Notes: generated by a model from the letters alone, not told the origin. DNA of 64,000 bases from Azospirillum oryzae (GCF_008364795.1 NZ_VTTM01000001.1:620001-684000); one strand, 5' to 3'. Shown: positions 34,424-43,102, numbered from the stretch's first letter. Made by a program: numbers and translations.

Positions 34424-34977
34424 CACTTGATCCTCCTGACGACCTGCTGGGTTCCACCGTCCAGCAGGACCCTCAATTTCTCGCGCGCCCGGGCCAGCCG
34501 CGACATCACCGTCCCGATCGGCAGTTCCAGAACCTCCGCCACCTCGCGGTAGGACAGCCCCTCCATCCCCGTCAGCAGCAGGATGGTGCGGTGTTCGTCG
34601 GTCAACTGGGCGAAGGCGCGGACGAAGTCGCGCACCGCCCCGCGGTCGGCCGGCGGGGCGCTGAGCGCCAAATCGTCGGCCAGATCCTCCACCGGCACCT
34701 CCGCGCCGCGCCGGCGCCGGCCGCGCTGGCCGGAGATGTGCAGGTTGTGCAGGATCGTCATCAACCAGCCGCCGAGCTTCGACGGGTCGCGCAAGGCATG
34801 GCGGTTGGCCAGCGCCTTCTCCACGCAGTCCTGAACGAGGTCGTCCGCGTCGGACCGGTTGCCCACCAGGGCGGTCGCATAGCGCCGGAGCCGCGGAATA
34901 TGCGCGGCGATGGCGCGGTCGTCGATGTCTGGCGGGGGGGGCATGTCGGGTCCGGGCAAGGAGTCGTCACCTGTCAT
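34423..34977 (-). CDS. ECF-type RNA polymerase sigma factor
   Basis: Alternative sigma factor of 184 residues. Region 2 reads RRYATALVGNRSDADDLVQDCVEKALAN, with the DADDLVQD motif that binds the core enzyme, and LGGWLMTILHNLHI follows. Region 4 is LTDEHRTILLLTGMEGLSYREVAEVLELPIGTVMSRLARAREKL. It lies upstream of and overlaps its anti-sigma gene. The N-terminal 20 residues are Pro/Asp-rich. Confidence 0.93.
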   Translation of the reverse strand: MTGDDSLPGPDMPPPPDIDDRAIAAHIPRLRRYATALVGNRSDADDLVQDCVEKALANRHALRDPSKLGGWLMTILHNLHISGQRGRRRRGAEVPVEDLADDLALSAPPADRGAVRDFVRAFAQLTDEHRTILLLTGMEGLSYREVAEVLELPIGTVMSRLARAREKLRVLLDGGTQQVVRRIK

Positions 34978-35019
34978 GACGCCCTGCCCTGCCGCTTTAT
35001 TCCCACCGCCGCCATGGGT

Positions 35020-36465
35020 TCACTGGCCCGGCGAGGAGAAGCCAGCCTTGCCGTCGAAATTGCAGAGGTTTTCGGTCTGGGTGAAGTCGATCCCGGCCGC
35101 CGCCAGCCGGCCAAGCAGATCGACGATGGCGCCATGCTGCACCGGGCCGTGCTGCGTCAGGAAGCGGCAACGCCAATGGTCGGTGCAGAAGACGTCGGCG
35201 TTGCCGTCCGGCCAGACCCGCTGCGAGCGGTTGGAGATGCTGGTCAGCTTCAGCGCGTCGGTGGACAGCGGCAGCACCAGCTCCGCCAGATCGTCGGGCA
35301 GCCCGCCGGACCATTGCAGGAAGACATCGACGCCGACCAGTTCCTTCAGCGCGCGCACGCGCGGGGCGAGCCGGTTGATGCCGTCATAAGCCGGCCGCGC
35401 GGTCGAATAGCCCACCGGCGGCATGGTGACCGGGGTCTGGCCCAGCCGCTCCACCACCGCTTCGGCGAAGGCGGCGGTGCCGGCGCGCACACGGCCCAGG
35501 CCGCGGGCATAGATGTCGGCGGTATGGATGCCGTCCTCGATGGTCTTCAGCCAGGCATTGTGGATGCGCGCGGCGATGTCGCCCTGGCCGATATGGACCA
35601 GCATCATCACCGCGGCCATCAGCAGGCCGGACGGGTTGGCGATGCCCTGCCCGGCGATCATCGGGGCGGAGCCGTGGATCGCCTCGAACATGGCGCAGGT
35701 CTCGCCGATGTTGGCGGAACCGGCCAGCCCGACCGAGCCGGTCAGCTGGGCGGCGATGTCGGACACGATGTCGCCGTAGAGGTTCAGGGTGACGATGACG
35801 TCGAAGCGCTCCGGCTGGTCGGCCAGACGGGCGGCGCCGATGTCGACGATCATATGATCGGCCTTGATCTCCGGATAATCGGCCGCGATCTCGTAGAAGA
35901 TTTTCAGGAACAGCCCGTCCGTCATCTTCATGACGTTGTCCTTGACGAAGGCCGTCACCTTTTGCCGGTGGTTGGAGCGGGCGAAGTCGAAGGCGTAGCG
36001 GACGATTCGCTCCGACCCCGGCCGCGAGATCAGCTTGACCGACTGGATCACGTCGTCGGTCTGGCGATGCTCGATGCCGGCGTAGAGGTCCTCCTCGTTC
36101 TCGCGGATGATGACCACGTCCATGCGCGGATGCCGGGTCCGCACATAGGGGTGGTAGGACACGCAGGGACGGACATTGGCGAACAGGCCCAGCGTGGTGC
36201 GGGCGACCACGTTCAGCGACTTGTTGCCATATCCCTGGGGCATGGTGATCGGCCCCTTCAGGAAGACCCGCGTGCGGCGGATCGACCCCCAGCCGGCGGC
36301 GTCCAGCCCGCCGGGATGGCCCCGCTTGTAGACGGCCTCGCCTGCCGGAACCTCTTCCACCTTCAGCCGCGCGCCGGCCGCGTTCATCACATATAGCACC
36401 GCGTCCGTGATCTCTGGGCCGATGCCGTCGCCGCGTGCGACCGTGACGGGGGTGATATCGCGCAT
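35020..36465 (-). CDS. second isocitrate dehydrogenase, long (481-residue) type
   Basis: Isocitrate/isopropylmalate dehydrogenase family enzyme. The N-terminal PVTVARGDGIGPEI, the substrate site SLNVVARTTLGLFANVRPC, IIRENEEDLYAGIEH and NLYGDIVSDIAAQL with AMFEAIHGSAPMIAGQGIANP are clear. An extra C-terminal domain of about 140 residues (ALKELVGVDVFLQW to DFTQTENLCNFDGK) matches the long isocitrate dehydrogenases known from Rickettsia and Thermus. NAD or NADP use is not certain. ATG 36465 is used; the open frame further upstream is spurious. It differs strongly from the icd at 29723-30946, so the two are not recent duplicates. Confidence 0.85.
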   Translation of the reverse strand: MRDITPVTVARGDGIGPEITDAVLYVMNAAGARLKVEEVPAGEAVYKRGHPGGLDAAGWGSIRRTRVFLKGPITMPQGYGNKSLNVVARTTLGLFANVRPCVSYHPYVRTRHPRMDVVIIRENEEDLYAGIEHRQTDDVIQSVKLISRPGSERIVRYAFDFARSNHRQKVTAFVKDNVMKMTDGLFLKIFYEIAADYPEIKADHMIVDIGAARLADQPERFDVIVTLNLYGDIVSDIAAQLTGSVGLAGSANIGETCAMFEAIHGSAPMIAGQGIANPSGLLMAAVMMLVHIGQGDIAARIHNAWLKTIEDGIHTADIYARGLGRVRAGTAAFAEAVVERLGQTPVTMPPVGYSTARPAYDGINRLAPRVRALKELVGVDVFLQWSGGLPDDLAELVLPLSTDALKLTSISNRSQRVWPDGNADVFCTDHWRCRFLTQHGPVQHGAIVDLLGRLAAAGIDFTQTENLCNFDGKAGFSSPGQ

Positions 36466-36556
36466 GCACTCACTCCAAGGGGACGCGCGACCGTAGACGC
36501 AAACAGGGGCCTTTTTCAATGGTTGGAGGCAGCGACGGATCGCAGCAACGGGCGGA

Positions 36557-36599
36557 GCGCACTCCCTGCCTCCCGGCTTGACGGAAGGAGGGAGTGCGC
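36557..36599. terminator. stem-loop after the multicopper oxidase gene
   Basis: GCGCACTCCCT (36557-36567) and AGGGAGTGCGC (36589-36599) form an eleven-pair stem with a 21-base loop, seven bases beyond the oxidase stop. No T-run follows, so it may act as a rho-dependent end or as a 3' stabilising structure. Confidence 0.5.
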
Positions 36600-36605
36600 C
36601 GCCGG

Positions 36606-38717
36606 TCAGTGGTGAGCCCCGGCGACGCCGCCGCGGCCGTCGGGCACGCCGATGCTGACATTCTGCATCATGCCCTGGTCCTCGTGGTCGAGGATGTGGC
36701 AGTGCAGCACATACTCGCCGATGAAGCGCTCGTAGCGGGTGCGGACGGTCACCTTGTAGACGCCCTTCGGCGGCTGGGCGGTGGTGAGCGCGTTGGCGTT
36801 GTCGCTCTTCACCCAGATGGTGTCCTTCCACACGCCCTTCATGCCGGCATAGTCGGGATCGCCCGAGCCGGGCTCGCTGACGTCGCGGCCGTCGGGACCG
36901 ATGATCGAGATGATCTCGAACGGGTTGACGTGGATGTGGAAGGGGTGGCTGACGAAGTAGGATTCCAGTTCCCACTGCTGGGCGGTGCCCAGGATCACCG
37001 GCCGGTTGACCACGCTCGGCTGGTAGGCGGCGGCGCCCTTCGGACCATAGGTGCCGTCGGGATTCTCCACGACCTCGAAGCTGTTGGCGACCTGGAACAG
37101 CGGGTTGGTGCGCTTGCCCCCTTCCGGCGGCAGGTTGATGAAGAAGGTCAGTTCCTGCTTGGGCTGATGCATCACCTCATGCTCGGTGATCGGCCGGTGG
37201 GCGGTGAATTTGCTGAAGCGCGGGCAATAGGGGGTTTCGACCATGGTCTTACCGAAGCAACGCGCGGTCAGCCCGTCGATGACCTCCTTGGCGACCGACG
37301 GCGCGTATTTCGTCGCGTTGACCGTCAGCTGGCGGATGGTCTCCTTCACCGGGTCCTTGACCACCCGGTCGCCCTTCACGCGGACGAAGCCCAGCACGCC
37401 GGTGGCGGTGGCGGTCTGGTCCGGGCTGGCGTTGGCGGCCGCCGGCTTGTTGACGACGCAGTAGATGCCGGGTTCGGGGAAATTGACCAGCAGGTCGTCA
37501 CGATAGCCCGGCTGCATCGGCACGCTGGTGCGCACCTGCCCTTCGTTCATGGTCAGGCCGTCGGAGGCCGCCAGGATGTAGGGCACCGGCTGCCCGGTGC
37601 AGCGTTCCTTGGCGAAGCGGTCCTGGTCGGCGGCCGACAGGGTCTTTTCGGCCTGGAAGAAGCCGGTGGGGTCCAGCTTGCGGAACTCCACCGTGATGGG
37701 GGAGCGGACGCCGCCATGGATCAGGCGCCAGCGTTCGGCCTGACCGGTCTTGGCGTTGGCGAACATCGGGCGCACGCGGCCGTTGACGGTGGTGAAGCGC
37801 CCGGACTGCTCCCAGGTGCCCGGCCCGAACTGGTCGTAGGACACGACCTCGCCCACCTCGCCCGGCGCGCAGCTCCAGTCGATGGAGCCGTCGGACTTGG
37901 TCTTCAGCTGGCCGTCCTTGGTGCAGGCGTAGGGGATCTGCTCGAACAGCAGGACCCGCTCGGTCATCGGCACGCCCTTGGGGCTCTTCAGCAGGGTGTC
38001 GAGGTCGCCGTTGGCGTCGGGGGTCGGCGGGCGGTCGCCGCGGATGATCAGCGCGCCGGCCATGCCGCTGCCGACCTGCAGGGCGGTCGAGCCGTGGCGG
38101 TGCGGGTGGTACCAGAAGGTGCCGGCCGGATGGTCGGCCGGGATGTTGTATTCATACTCGAAATCGACGCCCGGATTGATCGACACCAGCACATTGTCGC
38201 TGTTGCCGGTCGGGCTGACCCAGACACCGTGGCTGTGCAGATTGGTGCCGTTGAAGCAGTGTGGCGTGTTGATGTCCGCCGCCGCCTGATTGGCGCAGTT
38301 CGGATCGTCCGGCAGCTGGTTGTGCAGCTTGATGCGGACGGTGTCGCCCGGCGTCGCTTCGATGGTCGGCGCGACATAGGGATGGGCGGGGTCGACGTTG
38401 GTGCCGCGATAGCTGCGCAGCCGCACCGCGTCCGGACGGCCCTGGGCCGGATTGCGGATATAGCCGTCAGTGAAGGAGACGAACAGGTCGTAATTGCGTG
38501 CCTGCCCGGCGTGCGGACGCGCGGTCGCCTGCGGCTGCCGCATCAGCAGCGAACCGACGCGCGGCGATTCGGAGTTGGTCAGGACCGGCGGATTGCCGAA
38601 CGCCTCGCCGGCCGGTTCCGCAGCGTCCTTCGCCGCCGCCGCGGTTGCCGCCATGGCGCCCGGCGCGCCGCCGAGCGCCAGGGGCAGCAGCAGGCCCAAC
38701 AAATATGTATGCCTCAT
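36606..38717 (-). CDS. large periplasmic multicopper oxidase
   Basis: Exported oxidase of 703 residues with a Sec-type leader (LLGLLLPLALGGAPGAMA). All four copper-ligand motifs are present: NLHSHGVWV, WYHPHRHGS, HPFHIHVNPF and HCHILDHEDQGMM, so type 1 and trinuclear centres should form. It is longer than CueO/CopA oxidases (500-600 residues), with inserts in the middle domain (for example PYACTKDGQLKTKSDG). The substrate is unknown; bilirubin-oxidase- or laccase-like activity is possible. GGAG precedes the ATG, and an AT-rich promoter zone lies at 38730-38790. It is transcribed alone. Confidence 0.88.
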   Translation of the reverse strand: MRHTYLLGLLLPLALGGAPGAMAATAAAAKDAAEPAGEAFGNPPVLTNSESPRVGSLLMRQPQATARPHAGQARNYDLFVSFTDGYIRNPAQGRPDAVRLRSYRGTNVDPAHPYVAPTIEATPGDTVRIKLHNQLPDDPNCANQAAADINTPHCFNGTNLHSHGVWVSPTGNSDNVLVSINPGVDFEYEYNIPADHPAGTFWYHPHRHGSTALQVGSGMAGALIIRGDRPPTPDANGDLDTLLKSPKGVPMTERVLLFEQIPYACTKDGQLKTKSDGSIDWSCAPGEVGEVVSYDQFGPGTWEQSGRFTTVNGRVRPMFANAKTGQAERWRLIHGGVRSPITVEFRKLDPTGFFQAEKTLSAADQDRFAKERCTGQPVPYILAASDGLTMNEGQVRTSVPMQPGYRDDLLVNFPEPGIYCVVNKPAAANASPDQTATATGVLGFVRVKGDRVVKDPVKETIRQLTVNATKYAPSVAKEVIDGLTARCFGKTMVETPYCPRFSKFTAHRPITEHEVMHQPKQELTFFINLPPEGGKRTNPLFQVANSFEVVENPDGTYGPKGAAAYQPSVVNRPVILGTAQQWELESYFVSHPFHIHVNPFEIISIIGPDGRDVSEPGSGDPDYAGMKGVWKDTIWVKSDNANALTTAQPPKGVYKVTVRTRYERFIGEYVLHCHILDHEDQGMMQNVSIGVPDGRGGVAGAHH

Positions 38718-38900
38718 GAATTACTCCATCCGAAAAGACTTATGGTCGAAAATATGATTCCTGATAATTGATATTTTCAACGTTTATACACGCAATCCCA
38801 TATGGGCCGGTCCGATGGGGCGGGGAGGCGGACGGCGGTGGATTGAACGTTTGAAACGCCGTGAACCGTTTTCCGGGCGACGTTCCAACGTTGCATCCGC

Positions 38901-39641
38901 TTACCGGCGGCGGGTGAAGGCGCCCTGCCCGCCCTGCCGTTCCAGCGCAGAGCCGAGGTTGGGGAAGGGATCGTCGGGGTTGTAGGTCCAGGGATAGACG
39001 CCCTTCTGCCCTTCGGCTTCCGGCCGCGCGAGGATGGCGGCGACCGCCTTCGGGTCGGGCGGCGTACGCTCGCGCAGCGCGCCGGGGACGGAGTCGTCGT
39101 CGAACGGCCCGGCCGCGTCGGCAAGGCCGGCCGAAGCGGCCGGGGGCGCCGGCTGCGGATCGGCGGGCGGGAGGTCCGGAGATTTGCCGGAAGGAGCGGC
39201 GGCGGGAGCGCTCTCCCTGCGCTCCATGCCCGGCTGGGAGTCGAAGTCCTTGAACAGGCCGAGCCGCTCGGCCAGCCAGCGCACGGTGGAGGGATCGACG
39301 GCGGAGACCAGCCGCTCGACCTGCTCCGTCACCAGGGCGCGCAGCGAGGCGAGCCGAAGGTCCGATTCGCGGTTCAGCGCCTGCCTCTCCCACCAGACGC
39401 GATGGCGGAAGGCCTGCGATCCGTAATAGGCCCGCCACAGCGTGGTGCGGCTGCAGCCCATGGCACGGGCGACCTGCTGGAACGAGGCCCCGCGCGCCAG
39501 CATGCCGGCGGCCATGACCCACTGTTCCTCGTGGAAGCGCGAACCGGGGACGAGGGAACCTTCGGGCGGGACCGGCGGCTCCTCGGCCCAGAGCGGGAAT
39601 CTGTCGTCGGGGCGGCTGGCGGGGGGCAGGCAGTCGGGCAT
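38901..39641 (-). CDS. hypothetical protein with helix-turn-helix motif
   Basis: Protein of 246 residues. A helix-turn-helix of resolvase/terminase style lies at about 45-75 (LARGASFQQVARAMGCSRTTLW), followed by a helical region (SDLRLASLRALVTEQVERLVS). The second half is disordered, rich in Pro, Ala, Asp and Ser, and ends in TRRR. The first part is reminiscent of phage terminase small subunits, but no phage gene is near. The function is unknown. Confidence 0.6.
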   Translation of the reverse strand: MPDCLPPASRPDDRFPLWAEEPPVPPEGSLVPGSRFHEEQWVMAAGMLARGASFQQVARAMGCSRTTLWRAYYGSQAFRHRVWWERQALNRESDLRLASLRALVTEQVERLVSAVDPSTVRWLAERLGLFKDFDSQPGMERRESAPAAAPSGKSPDLPPADPQPAPPAASAGLADAAGPFDDDSVPGALRERTPPDPKAVAAILARPEAEGQKGVYPWTYNPDDPFPNLGSALERQGGQGAFTRRR

Positions 39642-39828
39642 GGGGCGTCTCCGGGATCGGGTGGGCGGACGCTCCTATTTCAGCGGGAAATTTGGCAGGT
39701 TGGTAGGATAATTTTCATATTTTGTGTTAGCGTGGCCTCCCGGCGGTCGAGGCGCGCGGTCTTTGGACTGTGGCAGGGCCACTTGAGGGCCGTTGCCAAA
39801 GGTACGGCAATGCCGCATATTGAGAGTG

Positions 39829-40104
39829 ATGGACATCGAACTCGACACCGAGAAGGACGCCATCAACCGGGCCAAGCACGGCTTTCCATTGGCCATCGGG
39901 CTGATCGTCCTCGAGAACCGTGTCGGCGATGTCGCGGACCCACGGGAGTATGCGACGGAGTTCGGGACCGAATACCGCCGCCTCGCGTTCGGGATGATCG
40001 CCGGACGGCTGTTCATCTGCGTCTACACGATGCGCGGCGAGACCTACCGACTGATTTCGGTGCGGAAAGCCAACAAGAGGGAGCAACGGACATGGCTACG
40101 GTGA
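39829..40104 (+). CDS. BrnT-family toxin
   Basis: RNase-like toxin of 91 residues. FELD-type opening (IELDTEKDAINRAKHGFPLA), then DPREYATEFGTEYRRLAFGMIAGRLFICVYT and the basic end RLISVRKANKREQR are the BrnT fold pattern. ATG 39829 is used. The downstream antitoxin start overlaps its 3' end by 13 bases, the usual toxin-first order of this system. An AT-rich upstream patch (39700-39730) could hold the promoter. Confidence 0.88.
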   Translation: MDIELDTEKDAINRAKHGFPLAIGLIVLENRVGDVADPREYATEFGTEYRRLAFGMIAGRLFICVYTMRGETYRLISVRKANKREQRTWLR

Positions 40105-40460
40105 AGGTCACCAAGGAAATGGCGGCGGACGCGCTCCGGGGGATTGACTGGGCAGCCGTTGACGCCACGACCGACGAAGAGATCGCGCGGCAGGTGGCCG
40201 GTAATCCCGACGCTGCCCCGATCCTGTCCGACGCCGAGTTGGAGCGGGCGACCTTCGGCGAACGTGTGAAAGCGATTCGTGAACGGCTGCGACTGACCCA
40301 GCCGGCCTTCGCCGAACGCTTCGGCTTCCCCACCGCCAGCCTGCGCGATTGGGAGCAAGGCCGCCGCAAGCCGGACGCCGCGACCACGGCCTATCTGGCC
40401 GTGATCGAGCATGAACCGGAAGCGGTGATGCGGGCGCTGGAGAAATCGCGGGCGGCTTAA
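40092..40460 (+). CDS. helix-turn-helix antitoxin of the BrnT-type pair
   Basis: Protein of 122 residues. The N-terminal half (DWAAVDATTDEEIARQVAGNPDAAP) resembles the BrnA toxin-binding end. The C-terminal half is an XRE-type helix-turn-helix (RLRLTQPAFAERFGFPTASLRDWEQGRRKP), not the ribbon-helix-helix of classical BrnA. It should neutralise the toxin and repress the operon. The start overlaps the toxin gene and has GAGGGAGC upstream. Confidence 0.87.
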   Translation: MATVKVTKEMAADALRGIDWAAVDATTDEEIARQVAGNPDAAPILSDAELERATFGERVKAIRERLRLTQPAFAERFGFPTASLRDWEQGRRKPDAATTAYLAVIEHEPEAVMRALEKSRAA

Positions 40461-40480
40461 TTATATCAATGCCATAAATG

Positions 40481-40840
40481 CTACTGGTCAACGGGAACAG
40501 CTTCCTTGCTGCCTTCCATTGCAATCAATTTGGTCTTAAATATTTTTCCGATCGATAGCTCAGTCGCCCCTCCATTCCTAATAACTGATGTTTTACCAAC
40601 CATTTCACCCCATTCAGATGATCCTCCTTCAATTGGTTCATCTTTAAATCCACTTTCCTCAATAGCGTCCAACACCGTATTCGATAAATAATTTTTAACT
40701 AAGAAATTAGTAACTATGCGCCCTCCAAAATTCAACGGGCGCGGAAGTTCTATATTTCTACTCAATATATAGTACATCTCGTTGTTAATCAAAGCAGTCT
40801 CACCTGACCTTACTTCAGACAATTCTTGTCTAGCTTCCAC
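40481..40840 (-). CDS. C-terminal part of an interrupted AT-rich gene
   Basis: Open frame of 119 codons starting at a GTG without a proper ribosome site. Read upstream in the same frame it stays open through and beyond the G8 run at 40872-40879, adding SDSGRFAVREV. It therefore looks like the C-terminus of the nuclease-like protein encoded just upstream, put out of frame by one or a few bases. The sequence (NNEMYYILSRNIELPRPLNFGG) matches no family I know. Base composition is far below the chromosome's GC content. Confidence 0.5.
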   Translation of the reverse strand: MEARQELSEVRSGETALINNEMYYILSRNIELPRPLNFGGRIVTNFLVKNYLSNTVLDAIEESGFKDEPIEGGSSEWGEMVGKTSVIRNGGATELSIGKIFKTKLIAMEGSKEAVPVDQ

Positions 40841-41835
40841 CTCCCTGACAGCGAAGCGTCCGCTGTCTGATGGGGGGGGCGAAACCTCATAGGAGATACA
40901 TCGTCAAAAAACTCAAGAAAACCTTCAGGAGATCCAAAAGCCGAGCCGGCAGAGATCATTCCAGATAAAATCAGAGATTTAGATACAGAACTTCTAATAA
41001 TTGCATCTTCCAACAGACCTTCTTCACTTTTCGATATATCAATTAATGGAGCATAATCTGGATCAACAACCCTAAGATGACTTCTCTCCTTCCCGCCCTG
41101 AATCCCAATAAATAATCCACTCCCTAACCTCTGACCAGAAATTTCTGGACGAAGCTCAATCATCGTTTTCTGGACAACCGCTCCATTTGCACCTTTCTTC
41201 GTATTGTGAGACAGTTGCTTGTTTCTAGCAGATATGCTTGATTGAGTTCCCTTGCACTCAAGAACATGCCACTTTCCATTGATATCCCTCATTACAAAAT
41301 CAGGAGTCTTTAACGGGCCTCTTTTATTCGTACGCCGGAGAGGCTTATTCAAAAGATGAGCCATCCTTTTTACAAAATAAACGCCATCAACTGGCATTTC
41401 TTTAATATTAAGAGTATCCATTATCCAATGCACAGGTACAGCAACACCAATATCATCACTCAGAATCGTTTTTTGATGAGGATCAAGGTTAGCGTACTCT
41501 GGCGCTAACGTTAACGTCTTATCAACAGGAGCTGCTGTAAAGGCATAAAAGTATCTTATCCAGGCCCAATGTTCCGCAAGAGACATTCCCAGTGCTGCTA
41601 CGGGGGTAGTTAGCAGTCCCAGCCTATGAAGCATGGATTGCACGTCTAAATTTATAATCCGATTCACAGGACTGAACGCTGTTGGGAAAGTCGGTGTTTT
41701 AGGTGGGTTCCAAGTCTTCTTATCGACGGAAAGCCTTACACTTCTAATAGATGTCACCTTAATCACCACATCTCTAGGGCGAACAATAGAACTATAAAGA
41801 TAATTTAAGAGCGTAAATTTATCGTGAAAACCCAC
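40810..41835 (-). CDS. putative PD-(D/E)XK nuclease-like protein in an AT-rich insert
   Basis: Protein of 341 residues as read. It carries TPDFVMRDINGKWHVLECKGT, with Asp 179 and Glu 193-Cys-Lys 195 arranged as the D-x(n)-E-x-K core of PD-(D/E)XK nucleases, and basic residues before it (RRTNKRG). The frame ends shortly after a run of eight C on this strand (G8 at 40872-40879). One added base there, or two removed, would join it to the downstream frame and give about 470 residues. The GTG start lacks a clear ribosome site. High AT content and unusual codons indicate recent transfer; a restriction or defence role is plausible but unproven. Confidence 0.55.
   Translation of the reverse strand: MGFHDKFTLLNYLYSSIVRPRDVVIKVTSIRSVRLSVDKKTWNPPKTPTFPTAFSPVNRIINLDVQSMLHRLGLLTTPVAALGMSLAEHWAWIRYFYAFTAAPVDKTLTLAPEYANLDPHQKTILSDDIGVAVPVHWIMDTLNIKEMPVDGVYFVKRMAHLLNKPLRRTNKRGPLKTPDFVMRDINGKWHVLECKGTQSSISARNKQLSHNTKKGANGAVVQKTMIELRPEISGQRLGSGLFIGIQGGKERSHLRVVDPDYAPLIDISKSEEGLLEDAIIRSSVSKSLILSGMISAGSAFGSPEGFLEFFDDVSPMRFRPPHQTADASLSGRWKLDKNCLK
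40872..40879. repeat. run of eight G at the frame break
   Basis: A homopolymer of eight G (C on the coding strand) sits where the reading frame of the nuclease-like gene changes. In this otherwise AT-rich insert such a run is unexpected. It could be a slippage site for phase variation or a sequencing error. Confidence 0.6.
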
Positions 41836-41911
41836 AGAAGATTATCTCTTGCCGCACCTAAAAACTTTCGGATATGTGCCGACCTTATAGGCTAAACAAT
41901 TAGAACGCTTC

Positions 41912-43102
41912 TCACCTCCCCAACTCTCGCATAGCCCCGTCCAGCCCCTCCAGCGTCAGTGGGAACATACGGCCTCCCATCAGGCGCTGGAGCAGGCGGG
42001 TGCTTTCCGTGTAGTCCCAGTATTGCGGCGGGGTCGGGTTCAGCCACACCGCCTTGGCGTAGACCGACAGCAGGCGCTGCATCCACACCTGCCCGGCTTC
42101 CTCGTTCCAGTGCTCGACGCTGCCGCCGGGGTAGACGATCTCGTAGGGGCTCATGGCGGCGTCGCCGACGAAGACCAGCTTGTAGTCGGCGGGATAGGTG
42201 TGCAGGACGTCCCAGGTGGACAGGCGCTCGGTGTGGCGGCGGGCGTTGTCGCGCCAGACGCCCTCGTAGACGCAGTTGTGGAAGTAGAAGTGCTCCAGGT
42301 GCTTGAATTCGCTGCGCGCGGCGGAGAACAGCTCCTCCACGAGGCGGATGTGGTCGTCCATCGATCCGCCGATGTCGAGGAACAGCAGCACCTTGATCGT
42401 GTTGTGCCGCTCCGGAACCATCTTCAGGTCGAGCCAGCCGGCGTTGTTGGCGGTGGCGCGGATGGTGCCGGGAAGGTCCAGTTCGCTGGCCGCCCCGCTG
42501 CGGGCGAATTTGCGCAGGCGGCGCAGGGCCACCTTGATGTTGCGGGTGCCGATCTCCACCCGGTCGTCCAGATTCCTGAACTCGCGGCGGTCCCACACCT
42601 TGACGGCGCGGCGGTGGCGGCTCTCCTTCTGGCCGATGCGCACGCCCTCCGGGTTGTAGCCGTAGGCGCCGAAGGGCGAGGTGCCGGCGGTGCCGATCCA
42701 TTTCGATCCGCCCTGGTGCCGGCCCTTCTGCTCGGCCAGACGCTGGGCCAGCGTCTCCATCAGCTTCTGCCAGCCGCCGAGCGCCTGGACCTGCGCCTTC
42801 TCCTCGTCGGTCAGGAAGCGTTCGGCCAGCTTGCGCAGCCATTCCTCCGGCAGGTCGGTGACGGGGACCTCCTCGCCGGCCGGGGTCTCGTCGGTCAGGC
42901 CCTTGAAGGTGGCGCCGAAGACGCGGTCGAAACGGTCGAGGTTGCGTTCGTCCTTAACCAAGCATGCACGACTGAGATAATAGAAGTCCTCGACGCGGAA
43001 GGACGCGGTGCCCTGCTTCATGGCCTCCATGAGCGTCAGGTACTCCGTCAGCGAGACGGGGACGCCGGCCTTGCGCAGATCGAAGAAGAATGACGTGAAC
43101 AT
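41912..43102 (-). CDS. vWA domain protein, CoxE-like
   Basis: Cytoplasmic protein of 396 residues. The N-terminal helical part (FDLRKAGVPVSLTEYLTLMEA, DFYYLSRACLVKDERNLDRFD) and the C-terminal von Willebrand A domain with metal-site loop KVLLFLDIGGSMDDH are the CoxE-like pattern. Such proteins normally work with a MoxR AAA ATPase as a chaperone pair; no MoxR gene is adjacent. ATG 43102 is the family-like start (MFTSFFFDLRKAG); the longer open frame is ignored. It is divergent from the HD-domain gene, with tandem palindromes between. Confidence 0.85.
   Translation of the reverse strand: MFTSFFFDLRKAGVPVSLTEYLTLMEAMKQGTASFRVEDFYYLSRACLVKDERNLDRFDRVFGATFKGLTDETPAGEEVPVTDLPEEWLRKLAERFLTDEEKAQVQALGGWQKLMETLAQRLAEQKGRHQGGSKWIGTAGTSPFGAYGYNPEGVRIGQKESRHRRAVKVWDRREFRNLDDRVEIGTRNIKVALRRLRKFARSGAASELDLPGTIRATANNAGWLDLKMVPERHNTIKVLLFLDIGGSMDDHIRLVEELFSAARSEFKHLEHFYFHNCVYEGVWRDNARRHTERLSTWDVLHTYPADYKLVFVGDAAMSPYEIVYPGGSVEHWNEEAGQVWMQRLLSVYAKAVWLNPTPPQYWDYTESTRLLQRLMGGRMFPLTLEGLDGAMRELGR

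Noticed and set aside
36466-36975. N-terminal extension of the second isocitrate dehydrogenase frame
   Set aside because: It runs antisense through the multicopper oxidase 3' end and is unlike the family; ATG 36465 gives the normal N-terminus.
38901-39641. Phage terminase small subunit
   Set aside because: Only the helix-turn-helix is suggestive; no large terminase, portal or other phage gene is near, so it is left as hypothetical.
40481-40840. An independent 119-residue gene
   Set aside because: Its GTG start lacks a ribosome site, it overlaps the upstream frame and stays open through the G8 run, so it is better explained as the C-terminus of the interrupted gene.
41912-43102. Defective metal site in the vWA protein (D-I-G-G-S instead of D-x-S-x-S)
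   Set aside because: To my knowledge this variant is common in CoxE-like proteins and is not a sign of decay.
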